From: Mnemiopsis leidyi
Lineage: Eukaryota > Ctenophora > Tentaculata > Lobata > Bolinopsidae
DNA length: 28,677 nt
Direction of reading: 5' to 3'
NCBI GenBank assembly: GCA_000226015.1
Contig: JH153689.1
Location: 232,443 to 261,119, forward strand
Positions within the stretch are counted from its first letter, which is position 1; every line of letters begins with the position of its first letter. The notes under the pieces are model-generated. The model had not been told where the DNA came from. It saw only the letters and a program-made list of their open reading frames with translations, and made no database searches. Of this stretch, positions 25,001 to 28,677 are shown piece by piece. The position numbers and the translations under genes are program-made.

Positions 25001-28000
25001 TTGTTATGTAAGATCTCACACATAGGGTAATTACTTCTAGCGATCGCCTTTAGTGTTGTATCTTATTGTCAATTTCTGTCAGCTGATTTTACGATTATTG
25101 ACTGACAGTGACAAACCCTCTTGCCCAGATTTGAAATAGTACTGAATATAAGTGACGAGGAGATCCTCATCCCGTCTCAACTGCCCGACAAGAAACCAGA
25201 AGATCTGTATCCTCATGGAGGGGACTGTCTGGAACGCCTCTATCGCATGCCTTGCATTCCTCACGGATTTTGGTCTAGGTAGCGCTTTCTTTGTGCTAAA
25301 ATTATGCTTTAACCTAATCTTACCGTGCCACTTGAAGTTCTTTATCATATATTAGATCTCACTCCGCAGTCAGAAACTTTGTATTATTTGAGCCGCTCCT
25401 TTTGACTGGGTCAATTCTTGAACTTAGGCTGTTAATGAACTACAATTTTCTCACCGCAGGTTAATTACTCGTTTGGCTCTGTTTGCTCCCGTTAAAGGTT
25501 CTGGACAACGTCGTGTGATGTGGAGAACTGGAATTTACGTCGAGACAACATCTTTGCAGAGCAATGAGGTAGGGCGTGCTCTACGTTCTGTTGTGCTCAC
25601 TTAGCAAATGTAATACGGAACACTTACGAATTCATTGGCCTCTTAGTCTTATCAAATTTGATTTAAAATGGTATCAAGTACGAACTCAACTTCATGGTTG
25701 AAGTAAGTTAATTTAATCAACCCTACAAAGATATAGCAGCACACTTCGACAACTAAAATCCTGACAAATTTATCCTGTTTCAGACGGTCTATTTTCTGGT
25801 TGAGGGAGTGGAGGGAGCGGAAAGCAGCACTGTTCGAATGGAGACAACCAAGTGTAACATTGGTTCCGTCTTCCTCGGCCGCATCGTCTTTCACATCGAC
25901 AGTTTGGTAAAGGAGTGGTATCAGGGTCTTCTTGGCAAGGACTGTCGCGGCAATCCCATCGTAGAATACCTGGTCCCCTGTAAACACTGCAAGGAGGAAG
26001 GTTTAGACCCGACCGTATTCACCCTCCAGAAACTGATAGAGGAGAGTTACAACAGTGACTTCGTGTTGTGTGGACGACACTCTCAACAGGAAGGTATCGT
26101 TAACATCGGGGACATTGCTCCTGACGTGCTGCTTAAAGACTTCGGACAACACCTCATCAGGGAAGATGACATTCAGTACAACGAGACGGCGAGTTTGGGA
26201 GAGGGAACTCAGGGAGCTGTCTGCACCGGAACTTATCTGGGTGTCAAGGTCGCTGTTAAAGTTTTCGGCGGTTCCGTGGACGAGGAGCAAGACTACGAGG
26301 ACCAGCCACATTATCAGCTGCGTCAGGAGTGTTCCATCCTCCGTCTCCTAGACCACCCTTCTATCGTGAAGTTCATGGGAGTCCTCCTGCGCCCTCGATG
26401 TCTGGTCATGGAGCTCGCCGGGTACGGTTCTCTTGACAAACTCATCAAGTGTTCCCGCGAGACCATGAGCAGGAAGTTTGTGCACCGGATTTTGATACAA
26501 GTCAGTGAGGGTCTGGACTACCTTCATCGTCACAACGTGATATACCGCGACCTCAAACCTCAGAACATCCTGATCGTATCGAAGGATGTCGGAGTACCGA
26601 TGAACGCGAAACTCACAGATTTCGGAGTATCCGGACTGACAACAGAGGAAGGTTTGTTGAGCTACGAAGGAACTGTAGGCTACATGGCTCCAAACATAAC
26701 CGGTAAACAAGTCTACGACAGCAGTGTTGACGTCTTCTCCTATGGAATCCTCATCAGAGAGCTCCTCACCGGAAAGCGAGTTTTGAGCGATCTAAACTTC
26801 CCAAATCAGGTGGCGGGAGCTTTCAAACTGGGCAAGGCCACGTTGGAAAATGCAGTAGGTTGGTACGACATGACTTATCTGCTGAACCAGTGTGTCGACC
26901 CCAACCCAGAGTACAGACCAAGTGCCCTGGTTATAACAGACTTATTAAACCGAGCTGATGTGCTCTGTTTGAGGAGTGTCCACGACCCCTTTAACAAGAT
27001 CCCAGTCAGTTTGAAGGAGTACTGTGTAATTGATAAGAGTGAGTACGAGACTGAACTTTGGGTTAAAACTCGGCCGTCTCAGAAGACTGACTTAGTAAGT
27101 GGTCTGGCTGTCATCTCCCTCTCTGAACTGAACATCGTCCAGAAGTCCATGATCCCCATTAATGACGTTCTGTGTTTCACCAGCTACCTCAAAAACACGG
27201 TTTTTGTCGGTTGTAGCGCAGGGACTGTCGCTGTTATCAACGCACAGACATACCGTGTGGAATACAAGGCAGTGATCAAGACAAAGAATAAAGATCAGGC
27301 TACATTCGCGATGAACATCCTGTCCATGATCTGTCTGGAGGAACTGGATCCGTCATATCTTGTGATTGGTCTGGGTAACGGCCAGCTCCACGTCTACACA
27401 GACTCGGACATCGAGAAGAAGTTCGCCACACAACACAAGATCATCACGGTGGAAAAGAGCAAGCCAATAACGAAGCTAGCACACAGCAAGGAGAACCTGT
27501 TTGTAGCTGCTCACCAGGTAATCCACGTGTTCGAGGTGGAACACTTCAAGAAGATCTACACGTTCGATCTGAACCAGCAGGGACTGCATCAGAACCACAT
27601 AACCAAGCTGTGCGTGATCAGTCACACTATCTTTGTGGCTCTCCACAACGCCAGCACGATCTACGTCTGTACATTCAAGAAGAACCCCAGCGGCCACGTC
27701 AGCTCTATCGAGATGGATGAGAGAAAGATCCTGAGTTTATCCGCCATGTTGCACGCTCTTCGTCCAACGCCAGTGGACGTGCCAGGTCCCTCGTTCCAGC
27801 TGCATGACACTGAACTGTTCAAGGAGTTCACACCTCTCGACATCAGGATCACCTGCATGGTGCAGTGCCAGCGAAACCTGCTACTGGGTCTCGGTAACGG
27901 GATGTTGGTCCAGCTTAACACCAGCACTTTCAAGATCAAGTTTATATCACGCCGGCATCACTCTCCCGTCCGTGTCATTGTACCGTACCATGCAGCGGGA

Positions 28001-28159
28001 GAGGAAGTTTTAGTGGCGAGTTTCGGGGAGGATGTGGTGGATATTAGAGGGGAGACCATCCCTCACTCCATAGCTTGTACGTGGAGCATCGGGGATGAGA
28101 CGGAGAGTTTAAGTAGGTACCTGGATGCGCGGCGCTCTATGGTTCATCCCCATCATTGA
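896..28159 (+). CDS. LRRK2-like: LRRK2-type multidomain Roc-COR kinase, 44 coding exons
   Basis: A large cytosolic GTPase/kinase. In vertebrates LRRK2 phosphorylates Rab GTPases at endolysosomal membranes. Exons: 896-1052, 1955-2031, 2135-2207, 2450-2541, 2870-3004, 3224-3316, 3496-3588, 3741-3874, 5335-5434, 5845-5927, 6595-6701, 6888-7018, 7180-7362, 7610-7734, 7948-8083, 8403-8499, 8732-8838, 9049-9195, 9327-9431, 9655-9768, 9925-10019, 10146-10294, 14181-14265, 14416-14520, 14694-14850, 19357-19540, 19723-19925, 20172-20370, 20583-20766, 20935-21117, 21312-21477, 21608-21705, 21978-22111, 22468-22583, 22734-22839, 22953-23132, 23245-23309, 23733-23870, 24139-24281, 24642-24688, 24844-24946, 25129-25278, 25460-25568, 25784-28159. 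The lengths sum to 7764 nt (2587 aa; human LRRK2 is 2527), and phases agree at every junction. The start at 896 has a CACCATGG context, but Met56 in exon 2 aligns better with the vertebrate start. The least certain parts are exon 1, the exon 3-4 join (a further N-terminal exon may be missing) and the exon 23-24 acceptor. The domain order is decisive for the family. Confidence 0.92.
1053..1954 (+). other. Intron 1 of the LRRK-like gene
   Basis: A 902-bp intron between the donor GTAAGTAT and the acceptor ttttcag. It is AT-rich with short spurious open frames. I see no gene, RNA or mobile element in it. Confidence 0.5.
1955..9431 (+). CDS. Armadillo-like repeat region (exons 2-19)
   Basis: Exons 2-19 encode residues about 53-725, a run of amphipathic helices like the LRRK2 armadillo domain, which in vertebrates mediates Rab docking and autoinhibition. 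Exon 2-3 sequence (YDEILRSISRIHQSDGD) lines up with the start of human LRRK2. Exon 5 contains GFRLFGNMCDMDKGIQLIVD, resembling the human GCKALHVLFERVS segment. Exons 13-14 contain DRGVHLQVLKFMKDHPVSDD, close to human SKGIHLNVLELMQKH. Several exons are exactly 31 codons (exons 6 and 7; exon 4 completes 31 with the shared codon), as expected when exons track helical repeats. Exon-level resemblance is strongest in exons 11-14. Compared with human, the N-terminal part appears roughly one repeat shorter, so an exon between 2208 and 2449 may have been missed. Confidence 0.85.
2208..2449 (+). other. Intron 3; possible missed exon
   Basis: Exon 3 (phase 1) joins cleanly to exon 4 at 2450, giving SKDDAFWRKM. 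Within this intron a short open stretch after the cag at about 2300 could look like an exon. It has a stop in the phase set by exon 3, so I treat the whole interval as intron. Confidence 0.4.
4094..4420. repeat. 30-bp minisatellite, about 11 copies
   Basis: Tandem 30-bp units built around ACTGATGAGTTATCTCTGAA followed by GTCTACAATT or GAATACAATT. Because the period is a multiple of three, the minus strand stays open for 112 codons, reading as a repeated ten-residue DFRDNSSVIV motif. It is embedded in a host intron and has no start context or flanking domain, so the frame is most simply a by-product of the period. The last unit is truncated and mutated where it meets the hAT-like element. Confidence 0.95.
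4601..4704. repeat. 19-bp hairpin-forming tandem repeat inside the hAT-like element
   Basis: Five full 19-bp units and a partial one, each carrying GGGACCAGTCCC. This is a GGGAC/GTCCC stem closed by a CA loop, extendable to AGTGGGAC/GTCCCACT in later units. Confidence 0.9.
4755..4819. promoter_or_regulatory. Cluster of three CACGTG E-boxes
   Basis: GTCACGTGAC occurs perfectly at 4755-4764 and at 4810-4819, with a third CACGTG at 4776-4781, all within 65 bp of the hAT-like element. GTCACGTGAC matches the vertebrate CLEAR consensus bound by TFEB/MITF and is also a USF/Max-type site. Regulatory activity is an inference. The sites could equally be part of the transposon's own sequence. Confidence 0.4.
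5435..5844 (+). other. Intron 9
   Basis: A 410-bp AT-rich intron between exon 9 and exon 10. No repeats or genes noted. Confidence 0.6.
6020..6594. repeat. About 32-bp tandem array filling intron 10
   Basis: Units resembling AATACTTCAGCACCTAAAAC followed by ACCTTAAAATAC are repeated with a 32-bp period at about 6150-6330. Diverged relatives (ATACTTGCAGCACC plus a TTTTTCTC tract) occur at 6070-6150, 6340-6370 and 6475-6594. The genuine acceptor of exon 11 (ATACTTGCAG ending at 6594) is the terminal copy of this same motif. Confidence 0.85.
8084..8402 (+). other. Intron 15
   Basis: A 319-bp intron between the donor GTAAGTACC and the acceptor attccag. No other feature seen. Confidence 0.6.
9655..10294 (+). 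CDS. Ankyrin-like region (exons 20-22)
   Basis: Exons 20-22 encode residues about 726-844. Exon 21 (VQIILEMNANVNVPYNDKYP) has the shape of an ankyrin helix pair and resembles human LRRK2 VECLLLLGADANQ. Exon 22 (QVEMALAKTTAAGAGLDQVK) matches the position of human VRKALTISIGKGDSQIISLL. Exon 21 ends in phase 2 and exon 22 in phase 1, with the 3.9-kb intron 22 following. In vertebrate LRRK2 this block sits between the armadillo repeats and the LRR and contributes to the autoinhibited fold. Confidence 0.8.
10686..10691 (-). terminator. Candidate poly(A) signal for the antisense gene
   Basis: TTTATT on the + strand gives AATAAA on the minus strand, about 735 nt past the stop codon of the Ly6-like gene. 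If it is used, the 54-bp minisatellite would lie in that gene's 3' untranslated region. The assignment is by motif and strand only. Confidence 0.25.
10961..11449. repeat. 54-bp minisatellite, about nine copies
   Basis: Units run TTGACTGAAGTTTCCTAGAC, then AACAACATCTCCCTAACTCT and CAGTCTCTTTCCC, with few differences between copies. The array ends at 11449, inside the last coding exon of the antisense Ly6-like gene. The final partial unit supplies that protein's last codons and stop. A run of 14 N lies within one unit. Confidence 0.95.
11126..11139. other. Assembly gap (14 N)
   Basis: Fourteen undetermined bases inside the 54-bp minisatellite, probably a collapsed or unresolved array. The true copy number is therefore unknown. 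Confidence 0.99.
11426..13171 (-). CDS. Ly6/uPAR-like type I membrane protein, nested antisense, five exons
   Basis: Minus-strand exons: 13171-13127, 12956-12850, 12262-12130, 11814-11696, 11567-11426. They total 546 nt (181 aa plus stop) with consistent phases and GT-AG introns. Residues 1-15 start with MITLSYLFLFAALHE, a signal peptide. The mature part begins near RLQCYTC and ends CDDEPLCN, the hallmark opening and closing of Ly6/uPAR three-finger domains. Cysteines are at 22, 25, 43, 48, 58, 66 and 72. The usual CC pair is FC here, so the disulfide set is reduced and odd-numbered. A short stalk (PHPTTTENQ) follows. A glycine-rich helix at about 99-127 (GLIAGGAIGGTVFLVLVGSV) is a clear transmembrane segment, followed by RKHR. 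The acidic tail contains NEYVTM, a YxxM motif. Most Ly6 proteins are secreted or GPI-anchored, so a transmembrane anchor with a tail is less common. Function is unknown; a receptor or receptor modulator is inferred. The weakest points are the donors GTTGGG and GTATAG. Confidence 0.8.
11995..12120. repeat. About 20-bp degenerate tandem repeat
   Basis: Five to six variable copies of CTCTACTGAAATTGCCAGTG, lying in intron 3 of the antisense Ly6-like gene and ending ten bases before its third exon. Confidence 0.8.
13447..13590. repeat. 34-bp minisatellite, about four copies
   Basis: Units are CATGTTCAGCAAGCGAAATT followed by ACATTATCATCATT. A 62-codon + strand frame across it is a consequence of the repeat. 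Confidence 0.85.
13690..14010. repeat. AATGGCGAC-rich degenerate repeat
   Basis: Many irregularly spaced copies of CCAATGGCGA/CAATGGCGACAATG with diverged spacers. This stretch lies between the antisense gene and exon 23. Low-complexity open frames here are not credible genes. Confidence 0.7.
14181..14850 (+). CDS. Linker between ankyrin and LRR regions (exons 23-25)
   Basis: Exon 23 (14181-14265) contains VSLEPEWLFIIIDLNHV, matching the human LRRK2 GKVEPSWLGPLFPDK position. Exon 24 (14416-14520) uses the acceptor ctacag in phase 2 and reads HNPVQHGRKISLASRAANVK, resembling the human segment after that motif. Exon 25 (14694-14850) is Gly/Glu/Ser-rich (GGEAEGGGGDQVSETESEDP) and probably disordered, like the phospho-regulated linker of vertebrate LRRK2. 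An earlier acceptor at 14324-14325 gives another open frame (to a stop at 14490-14492) but loses the frame into exon 25, so it was not used. Confidence 0.75.
15860..16500 (-). pseudogene. Possible broken coding region, family unknown
   Basis: This stretch is visibly richer in G+C than the rest of the intron. On the minus strand, Cys-containing protein-like segments succeed one another. They are LSQCWEKCRESGTCMTINSV (starting 16466), then after an in-frame TAA at 16262-16260 ELDVLTSLKVGENCDGSFKR, then in another frame KYEVTRCHNVTHNTCPSSLL, then in a third frame KIFVMNIVPEVDKSTTGRCV. This would require one stop and two frameshifts, so it looks like a decayed intronless gene copy. I cannot name the family. 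A carbohydrate-sulfotransferase-like origin crossed my mind but is not supported by a clear motif. It could also be chance open frames in GC-richer DNA. Confidence 0.3.
17905..17911 (+). promoter_or_regulatory. TATA-like box upstream of the GPCR gene
   Basis: TATAAAA starts 63 bp before the first ATG of the GPCR. Initiation about 30 bp downstream would give a roughly 30-nt leader. This supports the nested gene having its own promoter and not riding on the host transcript. Confidence 0.45.
17968..19002 (+). CDS. Class A (rhodopsin-like) G-protein-coupled receptor, single exon
   Basis: 344 residues from the first ATG. The upstream in-frame stop at 17938-17940 limits any extension. Seven hydrophobic helices are clear. 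Landmarks: sequon N5-T-T in the short N-terminus; G40-N41 in TM1; D67 in TM2 (LITLNDFLISC); C96 before TM3 pairing with C172 in loop 2; TM3 ends VSRTVSIVRP, so S120-R121-T122 replaces Asp/Glu-Arg-Tyr; P200 in TM5; P253 in TM6 (FNVPLAVYQ) without the usual CW; TM7 has NSAINPFLYY, the NPxxY motif at 296-300. TM4 lacks the common Trp. The C-tail is short, with PPPLSQFGGG and no cysteine suggesting palmitoylation. It acts at the plasma membrane and presumably couples to G proteins. The ligand cannot be inferred. The lack of introns and the SRT motif recall cnidarian orphan receptors (family knowledge, not searched). It lies wholly inside intron 25 of the LRRK-like gene, same strand. Confidence 0.93.
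   Translation: MYYYNTTTMTAEVVQGFPVRSLDVTYGTVFILSGIAGLLGNFLSCLFFRSKPRDLSSLLYQLITLNDFLISCLILPVGIAFLRSRSPGVFQDNVFCKSWTLLWYVAARLSVFLVVVLTVSRTVSIVRPLRGVSVKWVVFSIVLYLSYLLVQFAVFIMFDGISVVFNDIRGTCAILVNSDMNDAAVIRFLEVSMVLAIWCPVFIVIINSVISTWVLCHKKRVLVSHISGIGRMKLRASITIVLFGVVYLVFNVPLAVYQILQTIDLKLLSWDHDPVYLQYFCVFSATGCVILNSAINPFLYYWRMDKFRDFLLDRDYTPPPLSQFGGGTSRFGRSLQEEPGVTEV
19357..21705 (+). CDS. Leucine-rich repeat region (exons 26-32)
   Basis: Exons 26-32 encode residues about 961-1366. The first ~40 residues are linker, including RRRIGSVPSRNT (S995), which has the R-x-x-S-x-P form of a 14-3-3 site. About 13-14 LRR units follow. Examples are LRVINVSNNRITSI, VTELNFNHNELRYIP, VRQLDLSYNKLNSFP, LKFIDLSSNAFRSIP, VEVLNFCNNSIQFLP, LQSLDMSYNNLINV, LKILELSNNR and LTRLYLANNKLSG. 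The PPEIGNLTNITDMDISNT unit matches human PPEIGCLENLTSLDVS, and LEMGKLVNLQSF matches NEMGKL. The final exon (NIIVYLRQKLLNSRSHYR) is the helix leading into Roc, as in human IIRFLQQRLKKAVPYNR. Repeat number equals that of vertebrate LRRK2. Confidence 0.92.
21122..21297. repeat. Tandem duplication of about 87 bp in intron 30
   Basis: Two adjacent copies start near AGTTTTGATTTAGATTAAT and contain GAACGCTTGGTGCTAGCATA, with a few substitutions between them. They make up nearly the whole 194-bp intron between exons 30 and 31. Confidence 0.9.
21978..23132 (+). CDS. Roc GTPase domain (exons 33-36)
   Basis: Residues about 1366-1544, a Ras-like GTPase. P-loop GLEARGKT at 1373-1380 fits GxxxxGK[ST]. 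The switch I region reads ATVGVVKENW, with the conserved Thr as in human ATVGIDVKDW. Switch II DFAGQ is at 1421-1425 (human DFAGR). The base-recognition motif THKD is at 1479-1482 (human THLD). KPWLHTIQSRS aligns with human KPWLFNIKARA, so R1468 corresponds to human R1441, a Parkinson-mutated residue. Guanine-nucleotide binding residues all appear intact, so GTP binding is expected. Note the AGGTAAGA inside the P-loop codons, which resembles a splice donor; using it would destroy the domain. Confidence 0.93.
22112..22467 (+). other. Intron 33
   Basis: A 356-bp intron inside the Roc domain. A tRNA A-box-like TAGCTCAGTGG occurs at 22213-22223 without a matching B box. Nothing else noted. Confidence 0.5.
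23245..26170 (+). CDS. COR domain (exons 37-43 and start of exon 44)
   Basis: Residues about 1545-1925, the dimerisation domain that follows Roc in all ROCO proteins. Exon 37-38 reads KIMGEKVPACFL then ELERFVTETQ, matching human VVGQLIPDCYVELEKIILSE. Exon 38 ends at the donor GTCAGA (23871) so that LDN joins AITFLHECGVMLHY, like human PHAVHFLNESGVLLHF. LYFIQPEWLS carries Y1637, equivalent to human Y1699. Exon 42 has RMPCIPHGFWSR, matching EMPYFPMGFWSR, and exon 44 has FLGRIVFHIDSLVKEWYQGL, matching [20 protein letters not shown]. Exon 40 is only 47 bp. Confidence 0.92.
23395..23712. repeat. 19-bp minisatellite, about 17 copies, in intron 37
   Basis: Units of TTGAGTTACAACAAACTTA with scattered substitutions occupy most of the 423-bp intron, ending about 20 bp before the acceptor of exon 38. 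Confidence 0.95.
23994..24132. repeat. 47-bp tandem repeat, three copies, in intron 38
   Basis: Three copies beginning ATGCTATA and containing CTAGTTTAAGGCTACAAATG. The last copy runs directly into the acceptor (cccaactccag) of exon 39. Confidence 0.9.
24282..24641 (+). other. Intron 39
   Basis: A 360-bp AT-rich intron between donor GTAAGTAAT and acceptor ttgtcag. No gene or repeat noted. Confidence 0.6.
26180..26971 (+). CDS. Protein kinase domain within exon 44
   Basis: Residues about 1929-2192. Glycine-rich loop GEGTQGAV; VAVKVF with catalytic Lys1955; alpha-C Glu in LRQECSIL; MELAGYGSLDKLI hinge with Met as in LRRK2; catalytic loop YRDLKPQN (human YRDLKPHN); metal-binding DFG at 2075-2077, where human LRRK2 has DYG; activation segment GTVGYMAPN, where the near-universal APE Glu is Asn (N2100, codon 26693-26695); DVFSYGILIRELLTG; and the subdomain XI Arg in NPEYRPSA. 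Lys, Asp and Mg-binding residues are intact, so catalysis is likely possible. The APE-to-APN change removes the Glu that normally salt-bridges the subdomain XI Arg. Substrates in vertebrates are Rab GTPases; here that is inferred. Confidence 0.95.
27020..28159 (+). CDS. WD40-type C-terminal domain within exon 44
   Basis: Residues about 2210-2587, with repeating beta-strand blades. Examples are FVGCSAGTVAVINAQTYRVE (human TQSGTLLVINTEDG position), LVIGLGNGQLHVYTDSD (human LLVGTADGKLAIFED) and LLLGLGNGMLVQLNTSTFKI (human LWIGTGGGHILLLDLSTRRL). Canonical WD dipeptides are scarce, as in LRRK2. The extreme C-terminus (SRYLDARRSMVHPHH) is shorter than the human C-terminal helix that packs along the kinase, so that helix may be reduced. 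The stop is TGA at 28157-28159. Confidence 0.88.
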   Translation, partial: YCVIDKSEYETELWVKTRPSQKTDLVSGLAVISLSELNIVQKSMIPINDVLCFTSYLKNTVFVGCSAGTVAVINAQTYRVEYKAVIKTKNKDQATFAMNILSMICLEELDPSYLVIGLGNGQLHVYTDSDIEKKFATQHKIITVEKSKPITKLAHSKENLFVAAHQVIHVFEVEHFKKIYTFDLNQQGLHQNHITKLCVISHTIFVALHNASTIYVCTFKKNPSGHVSSIEMDERKILSLSAMLHALRPTPVDVPGPSFQLHDTELFKEFTPLDIRITCMVQCQRNLLLGLGNGMLVQLNTSTFKIKFISRRHHSPVRVIVPYHAAGEEVLVASFGEDVVDIRGETIPHSIACTWSIGDETESLSRYLDARRSMVHPHH

Positions 28160-28635
28160 TCTTAAAGTTTAAGTGTTCCGTGTTAAACTGCATAATCATG
28201 GATTGTTTTTATCATTTATGGATATGGTTTTTAATGGTCCGTGATGCGATTAATCATATTTTATAGTTAAATTTAAATACAGACTGCAGTGTTTTATGAC
28301 TGATGGCCTTTGATATCAAATTTAACTTCAATTTCAGCCCGAAGCCGGAGGTCAGATTTAAGTCAATGTTTATCAAATTAAGAAAATACAGAAACTCAAA
28401 ACAGTGGCCAAGTTTTCGTCTGTCAATGATTTTGTAGATCAAATTGCTTTTAAGTAAATTTTAATTTGAGCTTATATTTTGATATAATGACATTAAATGA
28501 TGTAATATGGTGACCAGTTGAATTATGGTGTGAATGTTATGATGGCACAGTTGAAAATACAGAATACAGATTCAAAATAATGACATTGTGTCATTGTTTC
28601 TTAATCTTCTTTGTATTTTTTGTCTAATATTTAAT

Positions 28636-28639
<4 letters not shown>
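28160..28639 (+). other. Probable 3' untranslated region and downstream flank
   Basis: AT-rich sequence with no further exon. ATTAAA at 28492-28497 is a candidate variant poly(A) signal about 335 nt after the stop; I see no AATAAA. Confidence 0.5.

Positions 28640-28677
<38 letters not shown>
28640..28677. repeat. (TC)n microsatellite at the window edge
   Basis: At least 19 uninterrupted TC dinucleotides running to the end of the window. Confidence 0.98.

Overview
The window is eukaryotic, intron-rich, AT-rich animal DNA with abundant tandem repeats. It is dominated by one host gene on the + strand, about 896-28159. I could assemble 44 coding exons by eye. All 43 inferred introns are GT-AG, and the reading frame stays open through every junction. 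They encode a protein of about 2587 residues with the full LRRK2-type layout: armadillo-like repeats, ankyrin-like repeats, linker, about 13-14 leucine-rich repeats, Roc GTPase, COR, protein kinase and a WD40-type C-terminus. Most exons are under 210 bp and were recognised by splice sites, phase and family resemblance. The last exon is a single 2376-bp block carrying the end of COR, the whole kinase and the WD40 region.

Two further genes lie inside introns of this host. Intron 22 (10295-14180) contains, on the opposite strand, a five-exon gene (13171 down to 11426). It encodes a small type I membrane protein of 181 residues: signal peptide, Ly6/uPAR-like cysteine domain, short Thr-rich stalk, one transmembrane helix and a cytoplasmic tail with a YVTM motif. 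Intron 25 (14851-19356) contains, on the same strand, an intronless class A GPCR (17968-19002) preceded by a TATA-like box. The GPCR has Ser-Arg-Thr where most receptors have Asp/Glu-Arg-Tyr. The same intron holds a GC-richer, antisense, broken coding-like stretch (about 15860-16500) that I could not identify.

Introns also carry many unrelated minisatellites: 30-bp units at 4094, 32-bp at 6020, 54-bp at 10961, 20-bp at 11995, 34-bp at 13447, 19-bp at 23395 and 47-bp at 23994. Intron 8 carries an 896-bp non-autonomous hAT-like element (4424-5319) with 14-bp perfect terminal inverted repeats. It contains E-box palindromes and ends 15 bp before the next exon. Bases 11126-11139 are an assembly gap.

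Organism: an animal. An LRRK with the N-terminal armadillo/ankyrin part is known from deuterostomes and cnidarians but not from the usual protostome Lrrk. The GPCR style (single exon, SRT in TM3) recalls cnidarian orphan receptors. My best guess is a cnidarian, with moderate confidence, from family knowledge and not from a search.
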